Source: an uncultured Eubacteriales bacterium (lineage in GTDB: Bacteria; Bacillota; Clostridia; Christensenellales; Aristaeellaceae). Taken from it: 64,000 bases of DNA. Below, piece after piece: positions 35,949 to 43,722 of this stretch (the stretch's first letter is position 1; every line of letters starts with the position of its first letter). The DNA lies in NCBI GenBank assembly GCA_902793325.1, contig CADBCY010000039.1, positions 1 to 64,000 on the forward strand, read 5' to 3'. The notes below the pieces were generated by a model. The model had not been told where the DNA came from, ran no database searches, and worked only from the letters and a program-made list of their open reading frames with translations. A program made the position numbers and the translations under genes.

Positions 35949-36812
35949 CTACCTTGCCAGCCATTCCGGCGCGGGGGCCGTGAATTCGCGCCCGCGGTAG
36001 GCGACCAGCGGGCTGTCCTCCGGGACCGTCAGCCGCTCGTGCCACAGGCAGAGCTTCGTGGGATGGCGCTTGTTGGCCGCCCGGTCGCCGTAGTGGTCGT
36101 CGCCGAGCAGCGGGTGGCCGAAGTCGGCCATGTGGGCGCGGAGCTGGTGCGTGCGGCCCGTCACGGGCTCCAGCCAGACGTGGCGGATGCCTTCCGCCGC
36201 GGGCTCGCCCACCCGGTAGCGGGTCTCGATGGGCTTCGCGCCGGGGGCGTCGCGGTGCAGCACCTTCACCGTGGAGCGCCGCGCGTCCTTCGCGAGCCAT
36301 GCCCGCAGCGTGCCCTCGCGCCGGTCGAAGTCGTGGAGCGCCAGCGCGTGGTAGCGCTTGTGCACGCCGCGCAGCCGGAAGGCGTCGAAGGCCTGCCGCC
36401 AGACCTCGTCGTCCGCCGCCGCCAGCACGATCCCGCCCGTGGGCGCGTCCAGCCGGTGGCACAGCTTCGCCTCCGGCCAGCGCGTCGTGAGCCGCGCCAG
36501 CAGGGTGTCCGCGCCGACGCCGTCGCGGTCCGCGTCCACGGGCAGGCCCTGGGGCTTGACCGCGACGATCAGCCGCTCGTCCGTCCACAGGATGTCCGGC
36601 GTCATGTCGAAGTAGCGGTCGTCGATGTACAGCGCCAGCGCGTCCCCGGCGCGCACCGTCGCCCCCGCGCCGGCGCGCGCGCCGTTCACCCGCACGTCCC
36701 GTTTCTTCAGCGCGTCCCGCACGGCGTGGCCCGGCAGCATCGGCCAGGCCCTGCGCAGGTAGCGCTCCAGCGGGAGGGGCGCGACGCCTTCCGGCACGCG
36801 ATGCGCGATCAT
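35949..36812 (-). CDS. RluA-family pseudouridine synthase
   Basis: 287 residues. An S4-like RNA-binding N-terminus (about 15-65, LERYLRRAWPMLPGHAVRDAL and KKRDVRVNG) precedes the RluA catalytic domain. The catalytic Asp is in CHRLDAPTGGIVL near residue 120, and GRTHQLRAHMADFGHPLLGD near 222 is the second conserved block. It isomerises uridines in rRNA or tRNA; the target position cannot be assigned. The ATG overlaps the stop of the yigZ gene by four bases. Confidence 0.92.
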   Translation of the reverse strand: MIAHRVPEGVAPLPLERYLRRAWPMLPGHAVRDALKKRDVRVNGARAGAGATVRAGDALALYIDDRYFDMTPDILWTDERLIVAVKPQGLPVDADRDGVGADTLLARLTTRWPEAKLCHRLDAPTGGIVLAAADDEVWRQAFDAFRLRGVHKRYHALALHDFDRREGTLRAWLAKDARRSTVKVLHRDAPGAKPIETRYRVGEPAAEGIRHVWLEPVTGRTHQLRAHMADFGHPLLGDDHYGDRAANKRHPTKLCLWHERLTVPEDSPLVAYRGREFTAPAPEWLAR

Positions 36813-37453
36813 GCGCCCTCCTCCGGCCAGGCCAGGTACAGCTCCTCGCAGCGCAGCGGCGCCAGCGTGCCCTCGGACATGTTGGACAGCCGCGCGAGGA
36901 AGGCGTCCTCGTCGGCGCAGCGCACCGCCAGCGTGTAGGTGACGATGTCCGTGAAGGCCTTGTCCTCCACGAGCACCGGCTCGTCCTTCAGGAAGTAGTC
37001 CGCGCGGTTCAGCATGGGGTAGCCGACCTCCAGCAGGTAGCGGGCCGTGGGGTGCATGGTGCCCACGCCCGCGGCCCGCAGCGCCGCCGCCGCGCCCTGG
37101 CTGTAGGCCCGCACCAGTCCGCCCGCGCCGAGCAGGACCCCGCCGAAGTAGCGCGTGACCACCACGGCGCAGTTGGTGACGCCGCGCGCCTTCATGACCT
37201 CGATGATGGGCATGCCCGCGGTGCCGCCGGGTTCGCCGTCGTCGCTGTAGCGCATCACGCCCATGTTGGGCCCGATGATGTAGGCGTAGCAGTTGTGGGT
37301 GGCGTCCCGGTACTTCGTGCGCATCTCGCTGAGGAAGGCCAGCGCGTCCTCCTCCGTTTCGCAGGGGCGGCCGTGGCCGATGAACCGGGACTTGTTGATG
37401 ATGAATTCCTCCTGCCCGTCGCGAAGCAGGGTCTTGTAGAGCTTCAGTGCCAT
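36809..37453 (-). CDS. YigZ/IMPACT-family protein
   Basis: 214 residues of the UPF0029/IMPACT family. The N-terminal domain contains KSRFIGHGRPCETEEDAL, KYRDATHNCYAYIIG, the DDGEPGGTAGMPI motif near 74 and VTRYFGGVLLGAGGLVRAYS near 100. A ferredoxin-like C-terminal domain follows. Eukaryotic IMPACT regulates GCN2; the bacterial role is unclear but is often linked to translation stress. The ATG at 37453 has GGAGG seven bases upstream. It is coupled to the rluA-type gene. Confidence 0.92.
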   Translation of the reverse strand: MALKLYKTLLRDGQEEFIINKSRFIGHGRPCETEEDALAFLSEMRTKYRDATHNCYAYIIGPNMGVMRYSDDGEPGGTAGMPIIEVMKARGVTNCAVVVTRYFGGVLLGAGGLVRAYSQGAAAALRAAGVGTMHPTARYLLEVGYPMLNRADYFLKDEPVLVEDKAFTDIVTYTLAVRCADEDAFLARLSNMSEGTLAPLRCEELYLAWPEEGA

Positions 37454-37521
37454 AAGCGCGCCTCCGGCGAACCGCGCGACGCGAACCGTGTTCGCCGTCG
37501 CGAATGGAATGACATTCAAGA

Positions 37522-37551
37522 AAAGGCTGAAAACCATGGTTTTCAGCCTTT
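37522..37551 (-). terminator. Terminator of the tRNA array (30-bp perfect palindrome)
   Basis: AAAGGCTGAAAACCA (37522-37536) is perfectly inverted at 37537-37551. On the minus strand it is followed by TTTTCTTG and lies just after the tRNA-Lys gene. Confidence 0.85.
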
Positions 37552-37554
37552 GGG

Positions 37555-37630
37555 TGGTACACCATCAGGGGCTCGAACCCTGGACACCCTGATTAAGAGT
37601 CAGGTGCTCTACCAACTGAGCTAATGGTGC
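37555..37630 (-). tRNA. tRNA-Lys (CTT)
   Basis: A 76-nt cloverleaf on the minus strand with acceptor GCACCAT/ATGGTGT, T-arm GGTTCGAGCC, and anticodon loop CTCTTAA with anticodon CTT. The CCA end is encoded. Confidence 0.95.
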
Positions 37631-37633
37631 GCG

Positions 37634-37709
37634 TGGAGCGGTAGACGAGACTCGGACTCGCGACCTCCACCTTGGCAAGGTGGCGCTCTACCAACTGAGC
37701 TACTACCGC
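37634..37709 (-). tRNA. tRNA-Gly (GCC), copy 1
   Basis: A 76-nt cloverleaf with acceptor GCGGTAG/CTACCGC, anticodon loop TTGCCAA (GCC), and encoded CCA. Identical to the copy at 37810-37885. Confidence 0.95.
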
Positions 37710-37720
37710 ATATGAAGTTG

Positions 37721-37794
37721 TGGAGCGGGTGATGGGAATCGAACCCACGTAGCCAGCTTGGAAGGCTGGAACTCTACCATTGAGTTACACCCGC
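37721..37794 (-). tRNA. tRNA-Gly (TCC)
   Basis: A 74-nt cloverleaf with acceptor GCGGGTG/CACCCGC, anticodon loop CTTCCAA (TCC), and encoded CCA. Confidence 0.95.
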
Positions 37795-37809
37795 ATGCTG
37801 CAATGGTGA

Positions 37810-37885
37810 TGGAGCGGTAGACGAGACTCGGACTCGCGACCTCCACCTTGGCAAGGTGGCGCTCTACCAACTGAGCTACTACCGC
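37810..37885 (-). tRNA. tRNA-Gly (GCC), copy 2
   Basis: A second copy of tRNA-Gly(GCC), 76 nt, same sequence as 37634-37709, with encoded CCA. Confidence 0.95.
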
Positions 37886-37890
37886 ATACA

Positions 37891-37975
37891 TGGTGCGGGC
37901 GAAGGGACTCGAACCCATACGCCTCTCGGCACCAGAACCTAAATCTGGCGCGTCTGCCAATTTCGCCACGCCCGC
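37891..37975 (-). tRNA. tRNA-Leu (TAG)
   Basis: An 85-nt cloverleaf with a long variable arm, acceptor GCGGGCG/CGCCCGC, anticodon loop TTTAGGT (TAG), and encoded CCA. First gene of the five-tRNA transcript. Confidence 0.95.
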
Positions 37976-38028
37976 ACGACCGTTCCGGACGTCGGCGTGA
38001 AACCGCATCCGCACAACCGACGCATAAT

Positions 38029-38057
38029 ATAATAACACCAATTCCATGCTTTGTCAA
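38029..38057 (-). promoter_or_regulatory. Promoter of the tRNA array
   Basis: On the minus strand TTGACA (38057-38052) and TATTAT (38034-38029), 17-base spacer, 53 bases upstream of tRNA-Leu(TAG). Confidence 0.85.
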
Positions 38058-38090
38058 GACGTGGATGCCGGAAAATTTCTCGCCGCCGGC

Positions 38091-38119
38091 TTGCCAAAAG
38101 GCGGCGATGGTTGTATACT
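38091..38119 (+). promoter_or_regulatory. Sigma-A promoter of the DUF624 gene
   Basis: TTGCCA (38091-38096) and TATACT (38114-38119), 17-base spacer, about 43 bases before the ATG. Confidence 0.8.
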
Positions 38120-38162
38120 GATAGGGAGAATTTCTGGCCCGGGCGGGCCATGGAGGTACCCC

Positions 38163-39089
38163 ATGGCGCTTAAGAATCTGATGAACAATTACTTCTACGG
38201 CAAGCAGGGCCAGGGCGACTATACCGTCGCCAACATGCCCCAGAACCGCAGGCAGCTCTTCGGCGAGGTGTTCCGGGTGCGCTGGTCCGGGCTGATCGGC
38301 GTGAACCTGCTGTACATGGTGGCGTGGATCCCCGCCATCGTGTGGACCTTCGTCAACTTCATCACGCTGCTGAGCCTGGCGCAGGAGGGCGCCGACGCCG
38401 CCCGGGCGCCGGGACTGATCAATACCTGGCTTTTGATCATGGTGCCCTGTATCGCCATTACCGGGCCGTTCGACGCCGGCGTCACCTACGTGCTGCGCAA
38501 CTGGGCGCGCGACGAGCACAGCTTCGTGCTCAGCGACTTCAAGGACGCGCTGAAGGCCAACTGGAAACAGGCGCTGGGCGTGTCGGTGATCGGCGGCCTG
38601 CTGCCCTTCCTGCTCTACGTGTGCTGGACGTTCTACAACAGCATGCTGGCCAGCTCGATGATGTTCATCGTGCCGGTGGCGCTGGTGCTGCTGGTGGGCG
38701 TGCTGTGGAACCTGGCCTCGATGCTGATGATGCCGATGCTGATCACCTACGACCTCAAGCTGAAGGACGTGCTGCGCAATTCGTTCCTGCTCACGGTGGC
38801 GAAGCTCCCCTGGGCGGTGCTGATCCGGCTGCTCACGCTGGCGCTGCCGCTGCTGGGCCTGGCGGTGTCGATGCTCGTTCCCCAGACGCAGAACTACGTG
38901 CCCGTGGCGGTCGGGGCGGTGTACCTGGTGTTCATGGTGGCGTTCAACAAGCTGATCACCGTGTCTTACGCCAACTGGCTGTGCGAGACGTACCTGAACG
39001 CCCGCATCGAAGGCGCGCGCACGAACATCGGCCTGCGCCCGGAGAACTGGGACGACACCGAGTACATCCCCGAGGACGACGAGAACTAG
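38163..39089 (+). CDS. DUF624 (YesL-like) membrane protein
   Basis: 308 residues with six or so hydrophobic helices, beginning after a soluble N-terminus. The RWSGLIGVNLLYMVAWIPAIV helix and the GPFDAGVTYVLRNWARDEHSF segment near 105-125 are typical of DUF624/YesL proteins, often encoded near carbohydrate ABC transporters. The DFKDALKANWKQALG segment follows. The role is unknown. The C-terminus is acidic (DDTEYIPEDDEN). The ATG follows GGAGG at seven bases. It stands alone with its own promoter. Confidence 0.85.
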   Translation: MALKNLMNNYFYGKQGQGDYTVANMPQNRRQLFGEVFRVRWSGLIGVNLLYMVAWIPAIVWTFVNFITLLSLAQEGADAARAPGLINTWLLIMVPCIAITGPFDAGVTYVLRNWARDEHSFVLSDFKDALKANWKQALGVSVIGGLLPFLLYVCWTFYNSMLASSMMFIVPVALVLLVGVLWNLASMLMMPMLITYDLKLKDVLRNSFLLTVAKLPWAVLIRLLTLALPLLGLAVSMLVPQTQNYVPVAVGAVYLVFMVAFNKLITVSYANWLCETYLNARIEGARTNIGLRPENWDDTEYIPEDDEN

Positions 39090-39186
39090 CGTCACCGCGG
39101 TAGGCGGATCGTGCGGCGGGGGCGGCGTTTCGCCGCTCCCGCCGCGCGGTTCCGCGATGATTCCACACAGGATGGGAGCTGGATCT

Positions 39187-40428
39187 ATGCAGACTGGATC
39201 TTCCCGCCCGGAGCTGCTGGCCCCCGCCGGGGACATGGAGCGGCTGCGCGCGGCGCTTCGCTTCGGCGCGGACGCGGTGTACGCGGGCGGGCCGATGCTG
39301 CAACTGCGCGCCGGTTCCGCGGGCTTCACGATGGCGTCGCTGGCCGAGGCGGCGGGGGCGGCCCACGCCCTGGGCCGGAAGCTCTACGTGGCCGTGAACG
39401 CCTTTCCCACCAACGACGAGCTGGACCGCCTGCCGGACTACGCGCTGGCGCTGGAGGCGCTGGGGGCGGACGGGGTCATCGTGGCGGACCTGGGGGCCAT
39501 CGCCACGATCCGACGGGCCGCGCCGCGGCTGCCGGTGCACGTGAGCACCCAGGCCAACTGCCTGAACTATGGCGCCGCCATGGCCTATTACGACATGGGC
39601 TGCCGGCGGGTGGTGCTGGCGCGGGAGATGAGCCTGACGGACATCCGCCGCCTGCGCGACCGGGTGCCGGACGACCTGGAGCTGGAGGCGTTCGTGCACG
39701 GGGCCATGTGCATGGCCTATTCCGGCCGCTGCATGCTCAGCGCCTACCTGACCGGGCGCAGCGCCAACCGCGGCGGCTGCGCGCAGTCCTGCCGCTGGAG
39801 CTTCCACCTGATGGAGGAGAAGCGGCCCGGGGAGTTCTTTCCCGTTGAGGAGGACGCGGCGGGCACCACCATCCTCAGTTCCTTCGACCTGAACTGCCTG
39901 GACTTCGTGGATCAGATCCTCGACGCCGGCGTGACCTCGCTGAAGCTGGAGGGCCGGATGAAGTCCCCCTATTACGTGGCCACGGTGACGAACGCCTACC
40001 GGCGGCGCATCGACGGCATCCTGGACGGCACGACCACGCCGGCGCTCCTCGACGTCCTCCGCAGCGAGCTGGACGCCGCCAGCCACCGCGCCTACGCCTC
40101 GGGCTTCTACTTCGGCGCGATGAAGCAGCACGCGCCCGACGACGGCACCTACCGGCAGGACTGCGTGTTCGTGGGCACGGTGGTGGACCGCCTGCCGGAG
40201 GGCCGCGCGCGGGTGGAGGCCCGCAACCGCATCCGCGAGGGGGACGCGCTGGAGGTGCTGTCGCCCAACGCCCTGGGCCTGCGCTTTGTGGCCCGGAACC
40301 TGACGGACGGGGCGGGGAACCCCATCGAGGCCGCCAACGTGCCCATGATGCGCTTCGACCTCGACGCCCCGCCCGAGGTGCAGCCCGGCGATCTGCTCCG
40401 GATCCGGTTGCCCCAACCCTTTACCTGA
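39187..40428 (+). CDS. U32-family peptidase (RlhA/TrhP-like)
   Basis: 413 residues of the U32 family, now mostly linked to hydroxylation of tRNA or rRNA bases rather than proteolysis. The N-terminal barrel begins [16 protein letters not shown]. The family signature with conserved Cys appears as [19 protein letters not shown] and [11 protein letters not shown] (about 158-207), and [16 protein letters not shown] follows near 255. A C-terminal beta-barrel extension (about 320-410) resembles that of YegQ-type enzymes. The ATG at 39187 has GGGAG upstream; an earlier ATG (39157) lacks a ribosome site. Four Cys could hold an Fe-S cluster, as in RlhA (family knowledge). Confidence 0.88.
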   Translation: MQTGSSRPELLAPAGDMERLRAALRFGADAVYAGGPMLQLRAGSAGFTMASLAEAAGAAHALGRKLYVAVNAFPTNDELDRLPDYALALEALGADGVIVADLGAIATIRRAAPRLPVHVSTQANCLNYGAAMAYYDMGCRRVVLAREMSLTDIRRLRDRVPDDLELEAFVHGAMCMAYSGRCMLSAYLTGRSANRGGCAQSCRWSFHLMEEKRPGEFFPVEEDAAGTTILSSFDLNCLDFVDQILDAGVTSLKLEGRMKSPYYVATVTNAYRRRIDGILDGTTTPALLDVLRSELDAASHRAYASGFYFGAMKQHAPDDGTYRQDCVFVGTVVDRLPEGRARVEARNRIREGDALEVLSPNALGLRFVARNLTDGAGNPIEAANVPMMRFDLDAPPEVQPGDLLRIRLPQPFT

Positions 40429-40434
40429 TCTTTA

Positions 40435-40463
40435 TTGACGCCGCCGCGCGGGTGTGCTATACT
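40435..40463 (+). promoter_or_regulatory. Promoter of the glycine riboswitch-glyA transcript
   Basis: TTGACG (40435-40440) and TATACT (40458-40463), 17-base spacer, starting seven bases after the U32 stop. Confidence 0.82.
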
Positions 40464-40507
40464 GGGCTTGTTCGCGAAAGCGAAGACAACTGCATAAAGC
40501 TGTTTGA

Positions 40508-40672
40508 TGCTCGCAGGAGAGCGGACGACAGTCCCGCCGAAGGAGTACACTCTCAGGCGTTCCGGTTCGGAATGAGGACTGCGGGCGGACAGCACTCTGG
40601 AGACATCCGTAGCACGGGGGCCGAAGGTGAAAGCGCAAGCGAATCTCTCAGGCAAAAGGACAGAGCAGGTTT
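40508..40672 (+). ncRNA. Tandem glycine riboswitch (two aptamers)
   Basis: Two glycine aptamers in series. The first (about 40508-40575) has GCAGGAGAG, CGCCGAAGGAGTA and CTCTCAGGC. The second (about 40576-40672) has CTCTGGAGA, GGCCGAAGGTGAAA and the hallmark CTCTCAGGCAAAAGGACAG. They sit between a promoter and an intrinsic terminator that precedes glyA, so control is by transcription attenuation. Known glycine riboswitches with terminators usually switch expression on with glycine; the sense here needs testing because GlyA can make or consume glycine. Confidence 0.93.
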
Positions 40673-40705
40673 TTCTCCCCAGGCATGCCTGGGGCGGGAC
40701 CCTTG

Positions 40706-40736
40706 CGACCGGATGAAAGCGACCGGTCGGTTTTTT
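40706..40736 (+). terminator. Riboswitch-controlled terminator ahead of glyA
   Basis: A 7-bp stem CGACCGG (40706-40712) with CCGGTCG (40723-40729), followed by a run of six T (40731-40736), 31 bases before the glyA ATG. An extra 18-bp palindrome at 40677-40694 between aptamers and terminator may be part of the expression platform. Confidence 0.85.
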
Positions 40737-40766
40737 ATGAATCGGACCAAACACAGGAGGATAAAA

Positions 40767-42014
40767 ATGGTACAGCAGGGCATCGACTTCGTCAGGCAGA
40801 GCGACCCCGAGATCGCGGAACTCATCGGCCTGGAGCTGGGGCGCCAGCGCCGCAACCTGGAGCTGATCGCGTCGGAGAACATCGTGTCCGAGGCCGTCAT
40901 GGCGGCCATGGGCTCCGTGCTCACCAACAAGTACGCCGAGGGCTACCCGGGGCACCGATACTACGGCGGCTGCGAGTTCGTGGATCAGGTGGAGACCGTG
41001 TGCATCGAGCGCGCGAAGAAGCTGTTCGGCGCGGCCTATGCCAACGTGCAGGCCCACAGCGGCTCCCAGGCCAACCAGGCGGTGTACTTTGCGCTGTGCC
41101 AGCCCGGCGATACCGTGATGGGCATGGACCTGAGCGCGGGCGGGCACCTGACCCACGGCGCGAAGGTCAGCTTCTCCGGCAAGATCTACAACAGCGTCTC
41201 CTACGGCGTGGACATCGCCACCGGCCGCATCGACTACGACGAGGTGCGCGACCTGGCGCTCAGGCACCGCCCGAAGATGATCATTGCCGGTGCGTCCGCC
41301 TATCCCAGGATAATCGACTTTGAGAAGTTCAGCCAGATCGCGCGGGAGGTCGGCGCGTACCTGATGGTGGACATGGCGCACATCGCCGGCCTGGTGGCCG
41401 CGGGCGAGCATCCGAGCCCCATGCCCTGGGCGGACGTGGTGACCACCACCAACCACAAGACCCTGCGCGGCCCGCGCGGCGGCATGATCTTCACCAACGA
41501 CCCCGCCATCGCCAAGAAGATCAACAGCGCCATCTTCCCCGGCGGACAGGGCGGCCCGCTGATGCACGTCATCGCGGCCAAGGCCGTGTCCCTCGGCGAG
41601 GCGCTGAAGCCGGAGTTCAAGCTCTACCAGCACCAGATCGCCGTGAACGCCAAGGCCATGGCCGAGGTGCTGCTTGCGAGGGGCGTGGAGCTGGTGTCCG
41701 GCGGCACGGACAACCACCTGATGCTCATCGACCTGAAGAACTCCGACATCAGCGGCCGGGTGCTGGAGGAGCGCCTGGATTCCGTGCACATCACCGCCAA
41801 CAAGAACAAGGTGCCCGGCGACCCGCGCTCCGCGGCGGAGACCTCCGGCGTGCGCGTCGGCACCCCCGCCATCACCGCCCGCGGCCTGAAGGAGGCCGAC
41901 GCGCGCGAGGTGGGCGAGCTGCTGGCCCTGGCGGCGCTGGACTTCGAGGACAACAAGGACGAGGTCGCCGAGCGCGTCGAAGCCCTCTGCAAGCGCTATC
42001 CGCTGTACGAGTGA
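40767..42014 (+). CDS. glyA: Serine hydroxymethyltransferase GlyA
   Basis: A 415-residue PLP enzyme interconverting serine plus tetrahydrofolate and glycine plus 5,10-methylene-THF, the main entry of one-carbon units. The PLP Lys is in [14 protein letters not shown] at about residue 231. [31 protein letters not shown] and [12 protein letters not shown] are family blocks. The ATG at 40767 follows AGGAGG at seven bases and lies beyond the riboswitch terminator. It supports the folate-dependent steps of the purine operon in this window. A bidirectional terminator follows. Confidence 0.97.
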   Translation: MVQQGIDFVRQSDPEIAELIGLELGRQRRNLELIASENIVSEAVMAAMGSVLTNKYAEGYPGHRYYGGCEFVDQVETVCIERAKKLFGAAYANVQAHSGSQANQAVYFALCQPGDTVMGMDLSAGGHLTHGAKVSFSGKIYNSVSYGVDIATGRIDYDEVRDLALRHRPKMIIAGASAYPRIIDFEKFSQIAREVGAYLMVDMAHIAGLVAAGEHPSPMPWADVVTTTNHKTLRGPRGGMIFTNDPAIAKKINSAIFPGGQGGPLMHVIAAKAVSLGEALKPEFKLYQHQIAVNAKAMAEVLLARGVELVSGGTDNHLMLIDLKNSDISGRVLEERLDSVHITANKNKVPGDPRSAAETSGVRVGTPAITARGLKEADAREVGELLALAALDFEDNKDEVAERVEALCKRYPLYE

Positions 42015-42092
42015 GCGCCGGAGAAGGCCGCGACCGCGGAGATCCCCAGAAAGGCCGTCAGGGCGGAGGAAAGCTCCGCGCGCGGCAAAAAC

Positions 42093-42124
42093 GAACCACC
42101 CGCTCAGCGGGTGGTTCGCTTTTT
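42093..42124. terminator. Bidirectional terminator between glyA and the secreted protein gene
   Basis: An 11- to 12-bp stem GAACCACCCGC (42093-42103) with GCGGGTGGTTC (42107-42117). T-runs follow on both strands (GCTTTTT downstream on plus, GTTTTTG on minus), so it can stop both convergent genes. Confidence 0.92.
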
Positions 42125-42150
42125 AGGATGATTTGTTTTCCGGGCGGCGG

Positions 42151-42609
42151 TCATTCATCCGCCATCAGCATCGCGCCGCCGCCGGTGTATTCCTGGTTCC
42201 AATAGAGGTAGTCGCTGCCGCGGTAGGCGGACTGCACCTTGCCCCAGGGCGCGCGTCGGTAGCCGTCGACGTGCTTGCCGTCGGCGCTGGAGAGCACCAG
42301 GGTCTCCACGCGCTCGTTCGCGGGCTCGCGGATGGGCACGGCCACGTACCAGCTCCCGCCGCGCCAGAAGGCCACGGCGTATTGCGTCTGCGCGCCGGAG
42401 AGGTCGGCGAAGCCCGCGGCAAAGTCGGCCCACGCGCCGGCGTCGGCGACGGGCAGCTCGGCGGCCAGCCGGTCGTAAGCGCCGGATGCCAGGCAGTTGA
42501 CCGCGCCTTTCGCGCTGTCGAAGAGCTGCCCGGACAGGTGCGGCACCTCCGCCAGCGCCGCGCCGCACAGCAGGATCAGTACGAGGATCAGGGCAAATGC
42601 CTTCTTCAT
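42151..42609 (-). CDS. Secreted protein of unknown function
   Basis: 152 residues with a clear Sec signal peptide (MKKAFALILVLILLCGAALA, cleavage after ALA near residue 20) and a mature part of about 130 residues containing FWRGGSWYVAVPIREPANE, DGKHVDGYRRAPWGKVQ and a C-terminal YWNQEYTGGGAMLMADE. The family is not recognised. The ATG at 42609 has GGAGG eight bases upstream. It is monocistronic, facing glyA across a shared terminator. Confidence 0.78.
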   Translation of the reverse strand: MKKAFALILVLILLCGAALAEVPHLSGQLFDSAKGAVNCLASGAYDRLAAELPVADAGAWADFAAGFADLSGAQTQYAVAFWRGGSWYVAVPIREPANERVETLVLSSADGKHVDGYRRAPWGKVQSAYRGSDYLYWNQEYTGGGAMLMADE

Positions 42610-42708
42610 GGGAATCACCTCCGGGAAGGGCGGAAGGGCAAATCTCCCGCCGTCCCTTCTGTGACGGAAGCGGGGCGGGAAAAGTTCCCGGGATCCGGGG
42701 GCGGCGCG

Positions 42709-43722
42709 CTACTTTTTCCGAAGCACCGCGAACAGCAGCTTGTCCAGGGCGTCGCGATCCCGGAAGCGGCCGCTCTTCACGTCGCTGTCCAGGGCCACGT
42801 ACAGCTCGAACAGCCCGGTCAGCTCCCCGGCGCTGAACCGCCCGCACTGGCGCGCGAAGATCTTCGCCCGGTAGGGGTTCAGCTTCAGTTGCGCCTGGAT
42901 CGACGGCACGTTGCCGCCCGCGTCCAGCGCGCAGCGGATGTGCGCCATCAGCCGCAGGTTGCCCGCCAGCGTGGCCAGTATGCCCACCGGCGTCTGCCCG
43001 TGCTGCAAAAGCTCCTTCACCAAGAGCTGCGCCGACCCCATGTCGCCCGCCATCAGGTGGTCCGTCAGCTTGAAGATGTTGTCCTCCAGCGAGGGCGGCA
43101 CCAGCGCCTCCACGTCCTCGGCGGTGATCTCGCGGCGCTCCCCGGCGTAGGCCGCCAGCTTGTCCAGCTCCGCGGAAAGCCGCGTCAGGCCGTTCCCGGC
43201 GCGCTGCGTCAGGGTGTTCAGTGCGTTCGAGGCGATCTTCTTGCCGCGCGGCTTGAGCCGCTGCGCGCACCAGCGGGCGAGCTCGGCGGGGGAGAGCGGG
43301 TCGAAGTTGACCGCGACCGCGCCCTTGCCCAGTGGGGCGGCAGCCGCCTTCCGGTCTTCCTGCCCCGAGGCGCGCAGGTAAAACACCGTCACGCAGCTCT
43401 CCGGCGCGTGCTCCAGCCAGGCCTTCATGCGATCCAGCTCCGCGGTCTCCGCCCTGCCTTTCGCCGTCAGCGGCGCCCAGTCCACGGCGGTGACGATGCG
43501 CCGGTCGCACATCACCGGCAGCGTCTCCGCCGCCTCGATGATCTGCTGCGCGGTGGCGCCCTCCAGCGTGACGTCGTTCAGCGCTTCCAGCCCGGGCGGC
43601 AGCAGCGCGTCGCGCAGGGCCTGCAGGGCCTCGCGCTTGATGTACTCCTCCTCCCCGGCAAACACGTAGGCCGGGCCGAGGGCGCCGCCGTTCAGGGCTT
43701 GGTAGAATTCGTTCCAGGTCAT
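42709..43722 (-). CDS. holA: DNA polymerase III delta subunit HolA
   Basis: A 337-residue clamp-loader subunit that opens the sliding clamp. An AAA+-like fold (AYVFAGEEEYIKREALQALRD near the N-terminus) is followed by the helical collar region with LVPPSLEDNIFKLTDHLMAGD-type sequence near 212 and a C-terminal LKLNPYRAKIFARQ block. Delta subunits lack a functional Walker A, as here. It starts one base after the comEC stop, so the two are co-transcribed, a common Firmicute arrangement. Confidence 0.92.
   Translation of the reverse strand: MTWNEFYQALNGGALGPAYVFAGEEEYIKREALQALRDALLPPGLEALNDVTLEGATAQQIIEAAETLPVMCDRRIVTAVDWAPLTAKGRAETAELDRMKAWLEHAPESCVTVFYLRASGQEDRKAAAAPLGKGAVAVNFDPLSPAELARWCAQRLKPRGKKIASNALNTLTQRAGNGLTRLSAELDKLAAYAGERREITAEDVEALVPPSLEDNIFKLTDHLMAGDMGSAQLLVKELLQHGQTPVGILATLAGNLRLMAHIRCALDAGGNVPSIQAQLKLNPYRAKIFARQCGRFSAGELTGLFELYVALDSDVKSGRFRDRDALDKLLFAVLRKK

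Noticed and set aside
37634-37885. Direct repeats of 76 bases about 176 apart, resembling a repeat array
   Set aside because: They are two identical tRNA-Gly(GCC) genes, not a CRISPR array or mobile element.
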